Source: Anaerolineales bacterium (lineage in GTDB: Bacteria; Chloroflexota; Anaerolineae; Anaerolineales; Villigracilaceae). From it: a stretch of DNA of 64,000 bases. The stretch spans positions 2,482,714 to 2,546,713 of the forward strand of contig CP129480.1 of assembly GCA_030583885.1 (NCBI GenBank), given 5' to 3'. The notes under the pieces were generated by a model. It saw nothing but the letters and a program-made list of their open reading frames with translations. It ran no database searches and had not been told where the DNA came from. The stretch's first letter is position 1, and the number at the start of each line of letters is the position of its first letter. Shown here piece after piece: positions 61,265 to 64,000 of the stretch. The position numbers were made by a program, and so were the translations under genes.

Positions 61265-63047
61265 AAAGGTCGATCTTGCTCAACTTCTGCGCATTCCTCA
61301 CGTCGATAACAGCCTGCCATTTGACATCTCACCCGACGGAAGGCAGGCCGCTTTTTCATGGAACAAATCCGGCAAATGGGAATTGTACGAAATCTCAGTG
61401 CGGGAGGATGAGCCGCAAATCAGATTGTATGGAGCAATAGCGCAAATCCAGGGATCAAAATTTGCGCCCAAATATTCCCCGGACAGCTCCATGATCGCCT
61501 TTGCACTGGACATTGACGGGAGCGAGTCGTATCACATCGTCGTCCACGATATTAAGAACAACGCAACAACTGATCTCACCCCTCGAATTATCCACGCACA
61601 CCAGCCGAATATCGCCTGGTCTCCGGACGGAAAAATGCTGGCAGTACTCTCCGATGCGAAGGGACAGTTCGCGTTATACCTGCTTCCTGTGGATGGAAGC
61701 GGTCCACGGCTGCTGAGAAACATATTCCATCCATGCTGGGACGCAGTTTGGTCGCCGGATGGACAATGGATCGCAGTCGAGTCCGAATCCACGGCAAGCG
61801 ACCGAAGTATTCATGTTGTGCCCGTCAACCGTCGGCGCAAAGGCGTAAAGGCAAATACGGTCCAGTTGAAGATCGGCGGCAAAGTCTTGAATGCACAGCA
61901 TCCTGCATGGTCACCAGACTCGAAGTCCCTGGCTTTCTCCGCTGAGCGGGATGAATGGTACGACATAGGCTTGTTCAACGTCGAAACCCAGGAGATCGCC
62001 TGGATCAATCAATCCGTGGGGGATGACACACAGCCCGCGTGGTCGCAGGGCGGGGAACTCATCGGGTGGATTCATTCCGAGGGAGCACGAACCAGCCTTC
62101 AGATCAGGAAAGGAGGCGGTGAACTTCGCCAAATCAAAGTTGGAGATGGCGTCCATGCATTTCCGCAGTTCGTATCCGATGGGATCATCCTTGTCTATGA
62201 GGATGTCAATCATCCGCCTGATTTATGGAAGATGCATTTCGAAAGCGGAGAAGCCAAGCAGCTCACGAAGTGGTTGGATGAAAAATTAAATTTTGTGCAG
62301 CCCGAAGAAATTTCATATGCAGGTTTGGACGGTACGCAAGTGCCCGCGCTGTTGTATCGCGCAGGGAATGAGCGCGCAGTGCTGGATATTCATGGCGGAC
62401 CGAACTGGCATTTCTCGTTCGGGTGGAATCCGTTCATGAGTTATATGGCGGCGGGTGGCTGGACGGTGCTCGCGCCGAATTATCGCGGCTCAACGGGGTA
62501 CGGCAAGGCGTGGCAGAATGCCAGCCGTTACGACATGGGCGGCTTGGACAATGATGATTGCGCGGCGGGGGCGAAGTATTTGTTGAAGAATGGGCTTGCA
62601 AAAAAAGTTGCAGTGACAGGGCGCAGTCACGGCGGATATTTGACGATGACCTGCCTGACGACGCACCCTGAATTGTTTGCCGGTGGTTCGGCGGTCGTGC
62701 CGTTTTTGAATTGGTTCAAGTCACACAAGGATTCGCGTGAAGACCTGCAACATTGGAACATCGAAAACATGGGCGATCCTGAAGAGAACCGGGAATTATG
62801 GATTGCGCGGTCGCCGTATTTCTTTTTGGACAGGGTCAATGCACCCGTACAATTGATCTGCGGCGGGAACGATCCGCGCTGCCCCTCATCGGATTCGCTG
62901 GAGGCGCGTGATAAACTCATTCAACTTGGAAAAGAAGTTGAGTTTTTGCTTTACAAGGGCGAAGGCCATTCGTTTTTGAATATTAATAATGTGATCGATT
63001 CAGAGACAAAACGTGTGGAGTTTTTGGAGAAGGTGTTGAGAGATTAG
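61257..63047 (+). CDS. S9-family prolyl-oligopeptidase-like serine peptidase
   Basis: 596 residues. N-terminal TolB-like beta-propeller with repeated SPDG blades (FDISPDGRQAAFSW, IAWSPDGKMLAVLS, AVWSPDGQWIAVES), and a C-terminal alpha/beta-hydrolase with nucleophile Ser in TGRSHGGYLT, Asp in GGNDPRCPSSD and His in GEGHSFL. Such enzymes cleave short peptides or acyl-amino acids. It starts at a TTG (61257) supported by GGAGG 9 bases upstream and overlaps the MttB stop, so it is coupled to the methyltransferase. No signal peptide is seen. Confidence 0.88.
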   Translation: MHKKVDLAQLLRIPHVDNSLPFDISPDGRQAAFSWNKSGKWELYEISVREDEPQIRLYGAIAQIQGSKFAPKYSPDSSMIAFALDIDGSESYHIVVHDIKNNATTDLTPRIIHAHQPNIAWSPDGKMLAVLSDAKGQFALYLLPVDGSGPRLLRNIFHPCWDAVWSPDGQWIAVESESTASDRSIHVVPVNRRRKGVKANTVQLKIGGKVLNAQHPAWSPDSKSLAFSAERDEWYDIGLFNVETQEIAWINQSVGDDTQPAWSQGGELIGWIHSEGARTSLQIRKGGGELRQIKVGDGVHAFPQFVSDGIILVYEDVNHPPDLWKMHFESGEAKQLTKWLDEKLNFVQPEEISYAGLDGTQVPALLYRAGNERAVLDIHGGPNWHFSFGWNPFMSYMAAGGWTVLAPNYRGSTGYGKAWQNASRYDMGGLDNDDCAAGAKYLLKNGLAKKVAVTGRSHGGYLTMTCLTTHPELFAGGSAVVPFLNWFKSHKDSREDLQHWNIENMGDPEENRELWIARSPYFFLDRVNAPVQLICGGNDPRCPSSDSLEARDKLIQLGKEVEFLLYKGEGHSFLNINNVIDSETKRVEFLEKVLRD

Positions 63048-63145
63048 CCACAAAGGAACACAAAGGGTCACACGTGTGCCTGCGCACAGTGCAGGCAAAG
63101 GATTTCAAGTTGTTTCCTTCGTGCTCCTTCGTGACACTTCGTGGT
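63048..63145. repeat. Imperfect inverted repeat of the CACAAAGG/CCTTCGTG type
   Basis: The gap after the peptidase begins CCACAAAGGAACACAAAGG and ends with CCTTCGTGCTCCTTCGTG and CACTTCGTGG, which pair imperfectly. This is the familiar ACGAAGGACACGAAGG-type intergenic repeat of several bacteria. It occupies nearly the whole 122-base gap and could also act as a transcript end. Confidence 0.55.
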
Positions 63146-63169
63146 GAAAAAATTTTTAGAGGAGAATCT

Positions 63170-64000
63170 ATGCAGCCACTAAAGTTTTTATCAGACGAAG
63201 ATATACAAGCAATGCACGAAGCAACCATGCAAGTGTTGCATGAGGCGGGTGTTTTTTGGACGCACAAACCAAGTTTGGATATTTTGCAAGGCGCTGGGTG
63301 TATTGTAAAGGATAATCGCGTCTTCTTCCCGCCTGACCTTGTGATGGATTCAATTGCAAAGGCGAACAAACGCCCCGTCATCCGCGGGCGCAATGGACAG
63401 GTTAATGAGTTGGGCAACGGCACATTGTACTTTCACAATCTTGGCGGCGCGCGGGATGTGTATGATGCACGAACCGACACCCGCCGCGTGGCAACTGTAC
63501 AAGATTGTACCGATGCCGTGCGTCTATTGGATGCGCTGCCCAATTGCAATACGGTCACACCCTTCTTCACGCCGCCAGATGTCAGCAATGAAATGCTGTC
63601 CCTGCACATGTACCGCCATGCGCTTTCGAATACGGTCAAGCCTGTTCAGGGACCTGGCATCCAATTCGGACATGAAGTGCGCCTTGCCGTGGAAATGGCA
63701 ACTGTGGCGGGAACAAAGCCCGAAGAATTGACTCTTTCTCTTTCACCCGTCAGCCCATTGACGATGCACGATATTGCCGCCGAAGCGATCATGGAAATGG
63801 CAAAATACGGTGTGATCCATGCCAACCTGCCCTGCCCCACAGGCGGCGCGACTTCGCCGATGACCATCACGGGCAGTATCGTGCAACAGAGCGCCGAGTC
63901 GCTCGCTCCGCTGGTGCTGGCGCAGATCATCAACCCTGGCTGTGGTTTCGTCTATTGCGGAAGGCTTGGGATGTTGGAACCGCGCACGGGTCTGATCTGG
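63170..64000 (+). CDS. MttB-family corrinoid methyltransferase 4 (3' end outside window)
   Basis: 277 codons are present before the window ends, with no stop. Start MQPLKFLSDEDIQAMHEATM, LFHNLGGARD-like segment YFHNLGGARDVYDA, and LSPVSPLTMHDIAAEAIMEM, CPTGGATSPMTITGSI. These fit the MttB superfamily, but in a different branch from copies 1-3. AGGAG lies 6 bases before the ATG. No amber codon occurs in the visible part. Confidence 0.85.
   Translation, partial: MQPLKFLSDEDIQAMHEATMQVLHEAGVFWTHKPSLDILQGAGCIVKDNRVFFPPDLVMDSIAKANKRPVIRGRNGQVNELGNGTLYFHNLGGARDVYDARTDTRRVATVQDCTDAVRLLDALPNCNTVTPFFTPPDVSNEMLSLHMYRHALSNTVKPVQGPGIQFGHEVRLAVEMATVAGTKPEELTLSLSPVSPLTMHDIAAEAIMEMAKYGVIHANLPCPTGGATSPMTITGSIVQQSAESLAPLVLAQIINPGCGFVYCGRLGMLEPRTGLIW

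Noticed and set aside
1..64000. tRNA, rRNA and prophage genes
   Set aside because: No cloverleaf, CCA-type end, rRNA stretch, integrase or phage structural gene was found by eye; a tRNA-Sec gene was looked for and not seen in this window.

Overview
The window looks like a chromosomal segment of an anaerobic, free-living bacterium, most likely a member of the Chloroflexota (Anaerolineae-like). This assignment is an inference from gene content and style: moderately GC-rich coding sequence, lipoproteins in a monoderm-looking envelope set, a LysM/M23 family, non-pyrrolysine MttB proteins, formate dehydrogenases, and a mix of Shine-Dalgarno starts with starts lying 6-10 nt after a TATAAT-like box. 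No ribosomal or other phylogenetic marker is complete here (only the C-terminal part of a prolyl-tRNA synthetase).

Layout: 1-9.5 kb is housekeeping (proS end, HEAT-like protein, YqiA-like esterase, FAD oxidoreductase, acetyl-CoA synthetase, M23 lipoprotein, bifunctional ftcD, small membrane protein). 9.5-13.4 kb holds a phosphatase, a GNAT, a cytochrome b5-like protein and a GH13 glucosidase. 13.4-18.8 kb is formate dehydrogenase locus 1: fdhD, a NuoE-NuoF fusion, and a large alpha subunit that is split by an in-frame TGA but is best read as ONE selenoprotein (16041-18812), with a bacterial SECIS-type hairpin (GGTCT loop) right after the TGA. 18.9-25.6 kb carries a CBS protein, three tandem LysM-M23 lipoproteins, a TlpA-like thioredoxin, a cNMP-binding protein and a NifU-type protein. 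25.7-27.8 kb is a LiaF-like membrane trio. 27.9-38.9 kb is a surface-polysaccharide locus (methyltransferases, flippase, radical SAM, GT2, O-antigen ligase-like protein, two GT4). 38.9-44 kb is mixed, with a TetR gene and a perfect 18+4+18 operator-like palindrome. 44.1-47.4 kb is the oxidative pentose phosphate operon pgl-gnd-zwf. 47.4-49.4 kb is a scar region: a GGDEF remnant and an IS5-like element that cleanly interrupts a small gene. 50.2-55.0 kb is formate dehydrogenase locus 2, the cysteine version, with the N-terminal Fe-S module as a separate gene. 55.1-64 kb is a methylamine/betaine-type demethylation cluster: FCD-GntR regulator, corrinoid protein, four MttB-family methyltransferases (the last cut by the window end) and an S9 peptidase.

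How it fits together (inference): MttB proteins would move methyl groups from quaternary or tertiary amines to the corrinoid protein, feeding folate-bound C1 units; ftcD also makes folate-bound C1 units; the two formate dehydrogenases would interconvert formate and CO2 with NAD(H). A C1/folate theme therefore links several parts of the window. A second theme is short repeats lying inside reading frames (heptamer tandem repeats and palindromes in at least five genes).

No tRNA, rRNA, CRISPR array or prophage was seen, and no gene-free stretch exceeds about 300 bases.
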